DNA of 40,110 bases. It comes from CAZZKG01 sp964654825 (lineage in GTDB: Bacteria > Gemmatimonadota > CAZMKB01). Under the pieces are notes generated by a model. It had not been told where the DNA came from, did no database searches, and saw only the letters and a list, made by a program, of their open reading frames with translations. Each line of letters begins with the position of its first letter. The stretch's first letter is position 1. Positions 1-8,151 of this stretch are shown in pieces. The DNA lies in contig CAZZKG010000031.1 of the NCBI GenBank assembly GCA_964654825.1, forward strand, positions 1-40,110, in the 5' to 3' direction. Made by a program: the position numbers and the translations under genes.

Positions 1-362
1 TTGCACCGAACCTCGAGGTAGTGTACGATACGAAACAGGACTCCCATGAGCCGCTAATGATTATCGATAGTCCAACCTAAGATTTCACCCTTTCTTCAAT
101 GTTGATTCTCCCTCACACTTCAGGAGATGTCAAGTCAACAATCCAATGTTCTTGGCAGAATTCCTGTTGATATTTCTCAGAGAAGGTCATTACAGAAGGC
201 GTACAATAGTAGAATTCTCCCTCCCAAGCAAACTGATCCCTTCAGAGGAAAAATAGATTACCTGGAGGGAGACCATCACGTGGTACTGTCTGCAAAAGGT
301 CATGCCCGGGCGTCGACACCCTTCTCTCGAATGTGAGCAAGAATCTTCGCAATAGGCTTTCT
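1..362. other. No supported gene; IS-flanking degenerate DNA
   Basis: I recognise no gene here. A 69-codon open frame on the plus strand (127-336) has no recognisable motif and resembles no family I know. The minus-strand frame just beyond the IS91-like fragment (about 306-360) can be read as a short helical peptide (KILAHIREKGVDARA), possibly more of the decayed transposase, but it is interrupted. The stretch is best taken as remnant DNA next to inserted elements. Confidence 0.4.
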
Positions 363-746
363 TTACATCACTAACAAAAGACAGTGAAGATGTGGATTGA
401 AATTGCCGGCCCTGTTACCGAACGTTTGTATGGAAACCACCATGCCGGGTACACCATCCGGCTCTCCCGTCATCGCCCGGTAAAATGTTTTAATCGTCTG
501 AGCACCGCACCTGGCGAGAAGTCCCAGGAGCTTCCTGTCCCACTTAAAGAACGGGCGGATACGTTTGGGTACAGTGAGCGTGATCATCACTATCAGCCGC
601 AGTGGTCCATACTCCCTCTCGAACTGCTCCTTATAGATCACACAGAACCGATCGAAGTGCTCCTCGAGGAGACGATGCAGAGGGGAACTCCGTGGTCTGC
701 GGGGGCGGTAGATCGAAGGAAACGGCTTCCCGGCACATTCCGACAC
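363..746 (-). pseudogene. IS91-family transposase fragment with internal deletion
   Basis: This is a remnant of an IS91-type (HUH, Y2) rolling-circle transposase. Seen: an N-terminal stretch typical of the family (YRPRRPRSSPLHRLLEEHF, then an EREYGPLR motif), a central VPKRIRPFFKWDRKLLG block, then QTFGNRAGNFNPHLHCLLL, which carries the histidine-hydrophobe-histidine metal site. Family members have about 60-80 residues with the cysteine-rich zinc-binding region between EYGPLR and the VPKR block; here the two are joined directly. The frame stops just after the HLH motif, so the catalytic tyrosine region is absent. The fragment is 127 residues against roughly 300-500 for intact members. It is inactive by inspection and is the first of three unrelated IS remnants in the first 1.9 kb. 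Confidence 0.75.
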
Positions 747-1079
747 GCCACCCTTCTCCTCTCACCACTGTCAGGACCATGTCCCGTGGGATATGGGTCT
801 CGGAAATGAGAAGAAGTGAAAAATCCGTGCCGGAAGTTCACAGACGGGAGTGCATGATTTGCAACTCCGTGGGAGAGAAGGGATCGGGAAGTTTAAGAGA
901 ACAGCGCAGGAGGCACAACAGACGGAAAACTCACTCCGTCGATCGTGGAAAACTACATACGGGAAGGGTGAGAATTTTCATCATCTGATATCGAAAGTTG
1001 ACATAATCAGATCATCCCGGATGCTCTCAAAGTGTAAACGATCGCTGAACCTAAAAGTGTCAACGCTGGCTGAACTTTG
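747..1079. other. Intergenic, no supported gene
   Basis: No gene is supported here. The open frames in this stretch are short and without motifs. Around 975-1065 there are three similar short segments (AAGTTGACATAATC, AAAGTGTAAACGATC, AAAAGTGTCAACGCT) that might be the far end of the decayed IS21-like element whose opposite end lies at 1328-1406. That link is a guess from similarity of layout only. Confidence 0.35.
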
Positions 1080-1232
1080 TCACTTAGGCAAAGAACCTTC
1101 AAGTGTGAGACCAGCGTCTTTGAGTTTGTTTATGTATCTCCTCAGGGTCTTTCTGGCATATTCCAGTACAAGCGCAATGTGCCTGATACTTTGTCCGCTG
1201 TGCAAGCGGCGAACGAGTTCCCAGTTGTCCAT
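1080..1232 (-). pseudogene. IS21-type transposase (IstA) N-terminal fragment
   Basis: A 50-residue remnant of an IS21-family IstA-like transposase, retaining only the N-terminal helix-turn-helix: MDNWELVRRLHSGQSIRHIA followed by a recognition helix ending RKTLRRYI. This matches the usual IstA opening (W-x-x-V-R-R-L ... S-I-R-x-I-A ... R-K-T-V-R-R-Y). The start at 1232 is preceded by AGAGGA about 9 nt upstream; the frame stays open to 1268. The integrase (DDE) domain and istB are missing. Downstream of the stop the sequence has no further homology that I can see. Its 5' side faces three terminal-type repeats at 1328-1406, the arrangement expected at the left end of an IS21-family element. Confidence 0.65.
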
Positions 1233-1327
1233 GATTGTAATCCTCTTGTATCCCGTAATTCCCTCCATGAGTTGAGAATATGTACATGGAGAAACATATG
1301 GGAAATCCTGTGTGGATAGTGAGAAGG

Positions 1328-1406
1328 TGGGGAATACTTATGGCCCCGGTATGAGGAATACTTTTGACCCTAATTAAGCTTAAACGGGGGAATTGTTTTG
1401 GCCCCG
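1328..1406. repeat. Three imperfect direct repeats, IS21-like element end
   Basis: Three related units are visible: GGGGAATACTTATGGCCCC (from 1329), GAGGAATACTTTTGACCCT (from 1353) and GGGGAATTGTTTTGGCCCC (from 1386). Multiple internal repeats at the termini are a hallmark of IS21-family elements, where they bind the transposase. They lie just upstream of the istA fragment (start 1232, minus strand), so they probably mark the outer end of that element. Confidence 0.6.
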
Positions 1407-1455
1407 ATAAAATGATTCGCGTTAAATCAGATCCAACTTTGGTCTTGACAACTAG

Positions 1456-1872
1456 ATGAATCATGTGGCGAAACAAGGACGGGGTTATAACATGAAAGCT
1501 GTGGATATCCTGCGGGCCTATCGTGAGAAAACGGAGATCGAGGATGCGTTTAAAAACTTGAAATCCTTCGTCAAGTTACGACCGTTTTTCGTCAACACCG
1601 ACCAACATGTCCGGACGGTCTTTACCATTTGTGTGCTCGCTTACCATATCAACAAAACCTTGTCTCGTATGTGTAAGAACATAGAGGGAAGGGACTATTT
1701 GAATTCAGATGAACTCTATGATCCCTTCAGAAACTCCAAACTGGTGACGATGACAGATTCAAGATCTGGAACAATGTCCACCAAGGTCGTTCCTCCTTCT
1801 TGTGAAGCCAAGGCTCTGATCAAGAAGCTTGGCCTTTCCCGCTTGCTTCTGGAATATGAGGAGGGCATGTAG
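1456..1872 (+). pseudogene. C-terminal fragment of IS1634/IS4-type DDE transposase
   Basis: A 138-residue C-terminal piece of a DDE transposase of the IS1634/IS4 group. The block YREKTEIEDAFKNLKSFVKL, followed by RPFFVNTDQHVRTVFTICVL, is the conserved region around the catalytic glutamate (Y-R-x-K-x-x-I-E-x-x-F-x-x-L-K) and the following helix. Intact members are about 450-600 residues and carry the two catalytic aspartates upstream; here a stop codon (TAG, 1453-1455) directly precedes the ATG and no upstream homology is visible. The remaining C-terminus ends with a normal stop. It is a dead fragment lying immediately beside the IS21-like end, which suggests that one element inserted into or replaced part of the other. 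Confidence 0.75.
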
Positions 1873-1956
1873 TCACAGAAAGAAATCTCGACCTTGAATT
1901 ATCAAGCACTTACGGGTTACTTTCCGGAATGAAGGTAATTAGATGAGAAAAAACCC

Positions 1957-1986
1957 TTGACTCCGGCAGGGCAGAAAAGCTAGTCT
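1957..1986 (+). promoter_or_regulatory. Candidate sigma-70 promoter for the 2044 gene
   Basis: TTGACT (1957-1962) and TAGTCT (1981-1986) are separated by 18 bp, with the ATG at 2044 downstream. The -35 is good and the -10 is weak. Confidence 0.35.
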
Positions 1987-2043
1987 ATTCAGTGATCATT
2001 CCATCAGTTTCAGAGGGCACTTTCTTCTTCGGAGGAGGTACAG

Positions 2044-2457
2044 ATGAACACCAAGAAGTTCATCCTGGCCAGTATCGTCGTATTCATCGTGAATGAGGTC
2101 CTGGGATATGTCATTCATGTGAGGATCCTGTCTTCCGCCTATGAGGCGACGGCTTCTCTCTGGAGGCCGGAAGCAGAGATGAATTCCATGATGTGGATGA
2201 TGTGGCTCGGGGATCTCATCTTCTCCTTTTTCTTCGTCTACATCTTCACTAGGGGATATGAGAACAAGGGGATCGGGGAGGGCTTCAGGTACGGCCTCCT
2301 GATTGGCTTTCTCATGTCGCTCCCGATGTCATTCGGCACTTATGTTACCATGCCCATCTCAGGAAGCCTGGCGGTCCAGTGGTTCATTTACGGGGTCATC
2401 AGCATGTGCATTCTGGGAATTATCGCCGCTGTGGTCTATAAACCTGCGAGTACGTAA
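2044..2457 (+). CDS. Small four-helix integral membrane protein, unknown function
   Basis: A 137-residue inner-membrane protein. Four hydrophobic segments are visible, at about residues 5-26, 55-76, 83-105 and 110-132. Between the first two is a loop with SSAYEATASLWRPEAEMNSM, and between helices 2 and 3 the motif RGYENKGIGEGFRYGL. I recall this overall pattern (N-E-V-L-x-x-V-I-H ... Y-E-A-T-A-S-L-W-R-P ... G-x-G-E-G-x-R-Y-G-L) from uncharacterised conserved membrane proteins but know no assigned function. The start follows a strong ribosome site (GGAGGAGG, 2032-2039). The gene stands alone between the IS graveyard and a convergent secreted-protein gene. Function is not assigned. Confidence 0.8.
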   Translation: MNTKKFILASIVVFIVNEVLGYVIHVRILSSAYEATASLWRPEAEMNSMMWMMWLGDLIFSFFFVYIFTRGYENKGIGEGFRYGLLIGFLMSLPMSFGTYVTMPISGSLAVQWFIYGVISMCILGIIAAVVYKPAST

Positions 2458-2465
2458 ACCAGCAT

Positions 2466-2491
2466 TAAAAAGGGGGGCATCGCTGCCCCCC
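2466..2491 (-). terminator. Rho-independent terminator for the 2511-4427 gene
   Basis: The stem GGGGGGC (2472-2478) pairs with GCCCCCC (2485-2491) across a 6-nt loop. On the minus strand it is followed by a run of T's (A-tract 2466-2471 on plus), which suits the minus-strand gene that stops at 2511. It may also stop plus-strand transcription from the 2044 gene, although no T-run follows on that side. Confidence 0.8.
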
Positions 2492-2510
2492 ATACGTCTA
2501 AAAATCATCT

Positions 2511-4427
2511 CTACTTGAGAAGCACCATCTTTCTCGAAATAGTTTCGTCGCCCGTGCTCAGACGGTAGATGTAGATTCCGCTTCCCGCTTTCCTGCCCGA
2601 TGCGTCCTTCCCGTCCCAGGTGATGTGGTGAGTCCCCGGATCGAGATTTCCGTCGAAGAGTGACCTGACGAGCCGGCCCCTCGTGTCGAAAATGGAGAGC
2701 GTCGTGTGCTGTTTACCCTCGCTCTTCTCCGGTATGTCGAACGCGATCACGGTCATCGGGTTGAAGGGGTTGGGATAGTTCTGATTTAGTGAAAAAGCGA
2801 GTGGTGTTCCGGGTCCTGCGGGGTCGTCGTTCTCGATGCCGGATGGGACGGTGATGTCGAATGTGAAGAGAGAATCACCAGGCGCACCGGGAGGATCGAC
2901 GAGTGAGATGTCTGCAGAGTCGACCGCTTCAACATAGTACTGGATCGTAGTTCCATCAGGCTGTCCGGGGATGTCGCCGCTGTAATTCAGAAAACCGGAC
3001 GCATCCATAGCCAGGGTGTCGATGGTAACACCTTCATCCGTGCTGTATAACAGACGAACTTCCTTCAGTCCTATACTGTCCGTGATGCCCGTATAGATGG
3101 TGTACGGTCCGAGCGTGTCGGCAGTGTCCTCGTGCAAGCTCGTCCGAAAGATTGTAAAAGGGGATGGGAAAGCGCCCGATCCGAGCCCCTGCTTCATCTC
3201 CAGAGCGACCTGCATGAAGTTGGCCAGCGCCTCCTGGTAGGGATCGACACGAACGGGGTCTCCTGACCATTCGAGGCCGTTCGGGTGTGCAAACGGGTCG
3301 GCGAAGAACAGCACCCCCCGGTATCTCTGCATCTCACCGGGAGTAATGTCAACAGGGCCGATTGTCAGGATAAAGCGGATGTCGGTGGCAATGTCATGTT
3401 CCTCGCATTCCCCGTCGAGACAGGCCAGGATGTTGTACTGTTCCCGGTCATCGGCAGGATCGGGGTCAGGCCTGGGCTGATTGTTCGATGGGTTGGTCAT
3501 GAAGCTGAAGTTCACGTCAGCACCTGGAACTAGACTCTCGTCGAATGTGAATCCGAGAAGCCCGACTTCTCCGGTGAATCCGGCTTCGAAAAAGGTGTTG
3601 TCCCAAGCGACCGCGGTGTTCAAGAGAGTGGTGTCTCCATCGCTGATATACGTCGGAACAAATGAGGTCATGTCGTCGGCGGCATTCCCGCCAACGTCGA
3701 TATCGGCATTGAATCCGACATAGACATCCTCGAGCGTGTACGGACCGTCGGGGAGGCTGTCGGACATGTTCACCACCGTCCAGATAAAGTAGATCGCGTG
3801 AACGGATGTCCCGGCCACTTTTCCGGAGAACGCCATACTCCGCTGATTGACCTGGATGCCGAGCCTGTTAGCCCCGAGAGGTGTTCCTCCGATGTCGTTG
3901 TATATAGTGACCAGGTCCTGGTCGGAAAGAACATTCGGGTCTCCCTGGGGATCGCTGAACTCCTCCGGCCACTCTTCGAGATCGAGCGAGTCGCGGCTGT
4001 CGAAGACACGTGTGAGCGGATCGCTAGAGCTCTGGCCGACACGGCCCTCCCGGTATTCAGTCTGCCCCTGGCTGGGGTCATATCCGAGCACGGCGACCGT
4101 GTCCGGATTGCCGTCTCCGTCAACGTCGGCAATACCGCCGATCCAGAGGCCATTTCCGAAGATGTAACTGTTGCCGCTGCCGGTGGGCCAGAATCCGGCC
4201 CCGTTCCCGCTGAGGAGATCCTGCCCAATCGGTCCGACGTTGGTGACCAGGACCTCGACCTGGTTCTGGTTGTGCCAGATCTGGGAGAGGTCGAGAAGGG
4301 TTGGTGGGAGTGGGGATGATGCCGGCTGAATGGAGAGGCCGGCACCGGCTGTACCGGTGAAGAGAAACAGGGCAGTGAGGGCGAGTGTTACAAGCCAAAA
4401 AGTACCGCGTAAACAACGGTAGTCCAT
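2511..4427 (-). CDS. Exported protein with type IX-like C-terminal sorting domain
   Basis: A 638-residue secreted or cell-surface protein of unknown role. Residues 1-28 form a signal peptide (hydrophobic core LVTLALTALFLF, then TAGAG). The body contains many aspartate-rich beta-strand segments such as GGIADVDGDGNPDTVAVLGY, resembling calcium-binding loops, and at about residues 435-530 an Ig-like segment (IYTGITDSIGLKEVRLLYST ... TIQYYVEAVDSAD). The last ~90 residues form the FlgD-like sorting domain: NQNYPNPFNPMTVIAFDIPE, then FDTRGRLVRSLF, HHITWDGKDASGRKAGSGIY and a final SRKMVLLK. Such domains direct type IX-type secretion in the Bacteroidetes/Chlorobi/Fibrobacteres group. The ATG has a GGAGG ribosome site 8 nt upstream, and a near-consensus promoter lies at 4490-4518. 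The gene is monocistronic, with a terminator at 2466-2491. Confidence 0.85.
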   Translation of the reverse strand: MDYRCLRGTFWLVTLALTALFLFTGTAGAGLSIQPASSPLPPTLLDLSQIWHNQNQVEVLVTNVGPIGQDLLSGNGAGFWPTGSGNSYIFGNGLWIGGIADVDGDGNPDTVAVLGYDPSQGQTEYREGRVGQSSSDPLTRVFDSRDSLDLEEWPEEFSDPQGDPNVLSDQDLVTIYNDIGGTPLGANRLGIQVNQRSMAFSGKVAGTSVHAIYFIWTVVNMSDSLPDGPYTLEDVYVGFNADIDVGGNAADDMTSFVPTYISDGDTTLLNTAVAWDNTFFEAGFTGEVGLLGFTFDESLVPGADVNFSFMTNPSNNQPRPDPDPADDREQYNILACLDGECEEHDIATDIRFILTIGPVDITPGEMQRYRGVLFFADPFAHPNGLEWSGDPVRVDPYQEALANFMQVALEMKQGLGSGAFPSPFTIFRTSLHEDTADTLGPYTIYTGITDSIGLKEVRLLYSTDEGVTIDTLAMDASGFLNYSGDIPGQPDGTTIQYYVEAVDSADISLVDPPGAPGDSLFTFDITVPSGIENDDPAGPGTPLAFSLNQNYPNPFNPMTVIAFDIPEKSEGKQHTTLSIFDTRGRLVRSLFDGNLDPGTHHITWDGKDASGRKAGSGIYIYRLSTGDETISRKMVLLK

Positions 4428-4489
4428 GCGCGCAACCTCCGGCTAAGGGTTTTTGTGGTATCCATAGTTCAAGCCGTCAGGAATCTCCA

Positions 4490-4518
4490 ATTCTATCATG
4501 GAAAGAGCGACGTGTCAA
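4490..4518 (-). promoter_or_regulatory. Sigma-70 promoter of the 4427 secreted-protein gene
   Basis: Read on the minus strand: TTGACA (4518-4513), 17 bp, TAGAAT (4495-4490). Six of six and five of six consensus matches; the leader before the ATG at 4427 is about 55 nt. Confidence 0.75.
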
Positions 4519-4553
4519 TCATAAAAACAGTCATAAAAACAGTTGTGATCACA
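4519..4553. repeat. Tandem 12-bp repeat and 10-bp palindrome upstream of a -35
   Basis: CATAAAAACAGT occurs twice in tandem (4520-4531 and 4532-4543), abutting the -35 of the minus-strand promoter at 4513-4518. It is followed by the palindrome TGTGATCACA (4544-4553). The A/T tracts recur every 12 bp and could act as an UP element or a regulator site; the palindrome looks like a compact operator. Role inferred from position only. Confidence 0.5.
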
Positions 4554-4599
4554 CAGCGAGGAAGGGATTTTACGAGCCCGAACGAGTTTTATCCGCTCT

Positions 4600-5715
4600 T
4601 CAGGAGAGGCGCTCCACGTCCGAATCAACTTCCCGGAAGTACGCCCGGCCCCGTTCCATGATCTTACTGAACCGGGCGAAGTCTTTTTCATGGACTGCGC
4701 GCTGAACGTCGTTCATTGCATGCCGGAAGAGATCGAACACCTCGGGAGTGTGTTTGTTCAGGACCTGGATCTCGTAGTAGAGCTGAGGGGAGTCAAAGGC
4801 AACGTCACGGGTGGTCTCTATCTGCTTGGCGAAGGTCGAACTCGCGACTCTCAAAAGATCTCTCAGGGGTTTGCCGCTTTTCAACAGCATGTCTGAGAAG
4901 ATGAGGTTGAGCGCGTGGCTCATCCCGAGAACATAGGCCATCCTCTCGTCGTGTTCTTCGATGCTCATCTCGAGAAGATTCGCTTCGGTTCCTTCGAAGA
5001 GTTTCCTCACTTCAGCATCTGCTCCCGGGCACCCGCACCGGCACAGAATGACGTTTCTCTCGAGAAGGGTCCTGACGGCGGGGCCGTACATGGGATGGAG
5101 GCTAGAGATGCGGTAACCTTCCCGGATCCCGGCCCGGATCCTTTCGAGAAGGTGAGATTTCAGACTGCAGATGTCGAAGATGATCCCCCGGGGCTGGTGC
5201 GAAAGCACTTCCTCCAGTACGTCCCCGCTGGCACCGAGAGGGGCGGAGAGTAATATCATGTCGGATTTTGATGCCGCAGCGGAGAGGTCTGTCTCGAAGT
5301 CGTAGTTTTCCAATGGACCTCGGGGATCAAAAACCGAAACGCGGTGACCCATGGATTTGAGGTAGTGGCAGAACCACTGTCCCATCCTCCCGCAACCTCC
5401 CACGACCAGAATCCGCTTGAGGGTCCCACTGTAACGGGGTTCCAATACACGTTCCTGCACTCTGATGGCAGATTCGATGAGGAGTCGGGCGAGGAGCATG
5501 CCGACAGCCGGATCGATTTCGAGCTCCCTGCATCTGTCCTGCATCCTCTGCGAGACTTCTCGCTCCACGCGGTAGTCCCGGATGGGTATCTTCAGAGAAC
5601 TTTTGATGTCACCGATCTCGAGGACGACATCGAGTCTGCGGGCGAGAAGATCGACTATCTGCCGGTCGAGATGTTCGACCTTCGACCTCAACTGGTCCAG
5701 GTTTTCTTTGTTCAT
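4600..5715 (-). CDS. tyrA: Bifunctional chorismate mutase-prephenate dehydrogenase
   Basis: A 371-residue fused enzyme of tyrosine biosynthesis: chorismate to prephenate, then NAD(P)-dependent oxidative decarboxylation to 4-hydroxyphenylpyruvate. Residues 1-90 are an AroQ-class chorismate mutase (LRSKVEHLDRQIVDLLARR, then a K-I-P-I-R-D-Y-R-V-E-R-E segment with the usual active-site basic residues). Residues 100-370 are the dehydrogenase: Rossmann motif RILVVGGCGRMGQ (101-113) and the substrate/catalytic HPMYGP (207-212). The layout and length resemble the enterobacterial T-protein (about 373 residues). I start at 5715 because an AGAGG ribosome site lies 5 nt upstream; an in-frame extension to 5772 lacks one. 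A promoter is visible at 5776-5804. It is not clustered with other aromatic-pathway genes. Confidence 0.9.
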   Translation of the reverse strand: MNKENLDQLRSKVEHLDRQIVDLLARRLDVVLEIGDIKSSLKIPIRDYRVEREVSQRMQDRCRELEIDPAVGMLLARLLIESAIRVQERVLEPRYSGTLKRILVVGGCGRMGQWFCHYLKSMGHRVSVFDPRGPLENYDFETDLSAAASKSDMILLSAPLGASGDVLEEVLSHQPRGIIFDICSLKSHLLERIRAGIREGYRISSLHPMYGPAVRTLLERNVILCRCGCPGADAEVRKLFEGTEANLLEMSIEEHDERMAYVLGMSHALNLIFSDMLLKSGKPLRDLLRVASSTFAKQIETTRDVAFDSPQLYYEIQVLNKHTPEVFDLFRHAMNDVQRAVHEKDFARFSKIMERGRAYFREVDSDVERLS

Positions 5716-5775
5716 AAATACCTCTGGAACATGTCTCTCATGTCGAGCCGGTTGACGAGCGAGGCGGTGCACTGT

Positions 5776-5804
5776 TATATATCATGAATACAGGAACGGG
5801 TCAA
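5776..5804 (-). promoter_or_regulatory. Candidate sigma-70 promoter of tyrA
   Basis: On the minus strand: TTGACC (5804-5799), 17 bp, TATATA (5781-5776). It lies about 60 nt upstream of the tyrA start at 5715, which also argues against the longer reading starting at 5772. Confidence 0.55.
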
Positions 5805-5892
5805 CACGTTTTTCGCGAGAAGAGGTTTTCGTGATCTGAACAAAGGGGGCATTCGTTATCGTAACCGATTAATCGCTGGCAAGTTAGAACCC

Positions 5893-5921
5893 TTGACGGG
5901 ACACACAATTATTACTAAACA
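5893..5921 (+). promoter_or_regulatory. Weak candidate promoter of the seleno-thioredoxin gene
   Basis: TTGACG (5893-5898) and TAAACA (5916-5921) are 17 bp apart. The -10 is poor, so this is tentative. The start at 5964 has a GGGGGAGG ribosome site. Confidence 0.35.
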
Positions 5922-5963
5922 GATGAAAAGGTTTTAAGTTAAACTTGTTACGCGGGGGAGGTT

Positions 5964-8090
5964 ATGATAACCGAACACAGACACACCGTCTCGAATGTTT
6001 TCCTCATGATCATGCTCTTACTCATGCCGCTTTCGCTCCGGGCCGACGACCGGGTCCAGTACATGGGACACTATGCTCCGAATTATTTCGCCGAGCTTCT
6101 CGATGTGGATGCTTATGGTGATACCGTATACGTTTCTGGTGTGAGCGGGCTTTCTATTTTTAATGCGAGTGACCCCACGAATCCTCTCCTGATCGGGAGA
6201 TACGAGCCCGCGGGATCACCTTACGTCCGTTTCTATCAGTCCGCGGTCGGAAATGAGCACGCATATTGCGCCGGGCGCTTCGACGGCATAACCATCATTG
6301 ATCTGAAAAGTCCGACCAACCCACAGTTCATCGATCAACACCAGGAGACCCAGGTGGCATTCGAGGGTGTGACTCTCGATGACACACTGCTCTACGCGGC
6401 GGCAAGGGACCACGGGATACGCATATTCAACGTCGCCGATCCGGAGACGCTGGTTCAGATAGGCGCCCTTGAAGGGCTCGCCGCTGCCTGGCGGGTGGTG
6501 CTCGATCCACCTTACGCGTATGTTTCCGATGGGGCAGGTGGTTTGAAAGTGATCGACGTGTCTAACCCCACTTCCCCGGTCCTTGCGGGGAGCCTCGGGA
6601 CAAGCGGCACAGCACAGGACATCGCGATCAGCGGCAGTACGGCCTATCTGGCCGTCGGTGGGTCGGGGATGGACGCGATCGACATTTCGGATCCGACTTC
6701 CCCATCGCTTCTGTACAATTTCGACACGTCGGGCTCTACTGTTGCCATTGCTGTTCAGGACAGTCTCGCCTTCCTTGCAGACTGGGAGGGTGTCAAAGTG
6801 GTCCGCATTTCGGATCCGAACGACCCCGACCTGGCGGGATGGGAGGACACGCCGACACGCGCCATGGGAATCGATGCGGCGGGGATCACCCACTACGTCG
6901 CAGACTGGTTTACGTTCAGGATCTATCGCTACGGCGAAACTGACGATCCGGATATCCACCTCCCCTTCACCGAGATAGAACTCGGAGATGTTGAGGTGGG
7001 AGAGACGGTGGACACCCTCGTGACGATCGAAAATACGGGAGGCGGTCTCCTATCGGTGAACGATATCGTTTCGAGCAATTCCGATTTCAGCATCGATCCG
7101 GATTCACTGACCATCGCTCCTTCTAGCTCGACCGACGTTCTCGTGACATTTCACCGGTCATTCGAAATGTCGACAGTCGGTGTGTTCAGCATGTTCAGCG
7201 ATGATCCGGACGAACCCAACAGGACACTGAGAGTAGAAATAACAGATGCTGGAAACTTGCAGGTAGGGGAACCTGCTCCGGATTTTACCCTCAATGACCT
7301 CGACGGTCTCCCCCATTCGCTCTCCGAATACCAGGGGAAGGTGGTTCTGCTCGCATTTTTCGCATCCTGGTGACCCGTCTGCGGTCCGGAGTTTTCGGAC
7401 ATCGAAACCGCCGTCTGGCAGGTCTATCAGGATCAGGATATGGTAGTGGTCGGAGTCAATTTCCGTGAAACCCAGGTCGTGGTTCAGGACTTCATCGACA
7501 CGTTCGGCGTTACCTTCCCGGTCCTCCTCGACCCGGTGGGGGAGACGTACATGACCTATTCCAACGGGGGGATGTCACCGTTTCCCCTCGACTACGTCAT
7601 CGACCAGGACGGTATCATCCAGTATATCGCGACGGAATACAATCCTCAGGAAATCATCCAGGTCATCGAGGAGCTTCTCGGCATCACACCGCCGCCGGTT
7701 TTGACCATGACGTGCCTCGCGGTCGATGACCATGTCCCGGAAGGTGGATACCTGCCATTCGAGGTGACGATCACGAACAATACTGAAACGGACATTCCGG
7801 CGGATGATTACGAACTCATGGTAGAACATTTCGCCCGGACATCGTGTAGCGTCCTCACGGATCCGGTCTTTGTGCACACTATCACCCCAGGGGCCGTGCT
7901 CCCCCCCGGACCGATGACGTTCAGGTTCGATGTCGGACCGTTACCCGAGGGAACTGCCTGGTTGAGTCCGCTGGCGACGAGAATATCGACGATTCTGCTG
8001 GATCCTGTACCTCAGGTCACCGACGAGTGCTGCTTTTCGTGGTGGGCCGATGCATTTCCAGTACACCGTGAGCCGCTGCAGACACCGTGA
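5964..8090 (+). CDS. Exported beta-propeller/thioredoxin fusion, probable selenoprotein (UGA at 7371)
   Basis: A 708-residue protein read through an in-frame TGA (codon 470, 7371-7373). Residues 1-27 are a signal peptide. About 30-325 are LVIVD-type propeller repeats (repeated I-x-D-x-S-x-P-T-x-P units, e.g. VIDVSNPTSPVLAGSLGT). About 335-430 is a Hydin/ASPM-like Ig domain (VGETVDTLVTIENTGGG). About 434-575 is a thioredoxin/ResA-AhpC-like domain: VGEPAPDFTLNDL, then FFASW-[TGA]-PVCGPEF, and SPFPLDYVIDQDG, which supplies the cis-proline loop. TGA falls exactly where the family has the first cysteine of C-x-x-C, giving a U-P-V-C active site. The last ~130 residues are an all-beta domain. After TGA the frame continues for 238 codons beginning mid-domain with no start or ribosome site. 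It probably acts as a periplasmic or surface thiol-disulfide oxidoreductase. Alternatives are a sequencing error or a pseudogene. Confidence 0.85.
7371..7400 (+). promoter_or_regulatory. Selenocysteine UGA and SECIS-like hairpin
   Basis: TGA (7371-7373) is followed by 10 nt and then a stem GTCCG (7384-7388)/CGGAC (7396-7400). A G-T pair (7389/7395) closes the apical loop AGTTT (7390-7394), so the loop opens 16 nt after TGA. Bacterial SECIS elements lie within the coding region just after UGA and need a G near the start of the apical loop; both conditions are met. GCGG (7381-7384) and CCGC (7408-7411) offer an alternative outer helix. Not folded by computer. Confidence 0.65.
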
Positions 8091-8151
8091 TAACAGGATC
8101 GTTACGGCTTTACCTCTTGACAGGAGCAGGGGGCGTTCCGAGATTATCAGC

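Noticed and set aside
127..336. A 69-codon plus-strand frame near the left edge
   Set aside because: No motif, no convincing ribosome site, and it lies in degenerate IS-flanking DNA.
7440..8090. A separate 216-residue protein starting after the TGA at 7371
   Set aside because: It would begin in the middle of a thioredoxin domain, without a ribosome site, while the upstream frame ends exactly at the active-site tryptophan. A read-through selenocysteine explains both.
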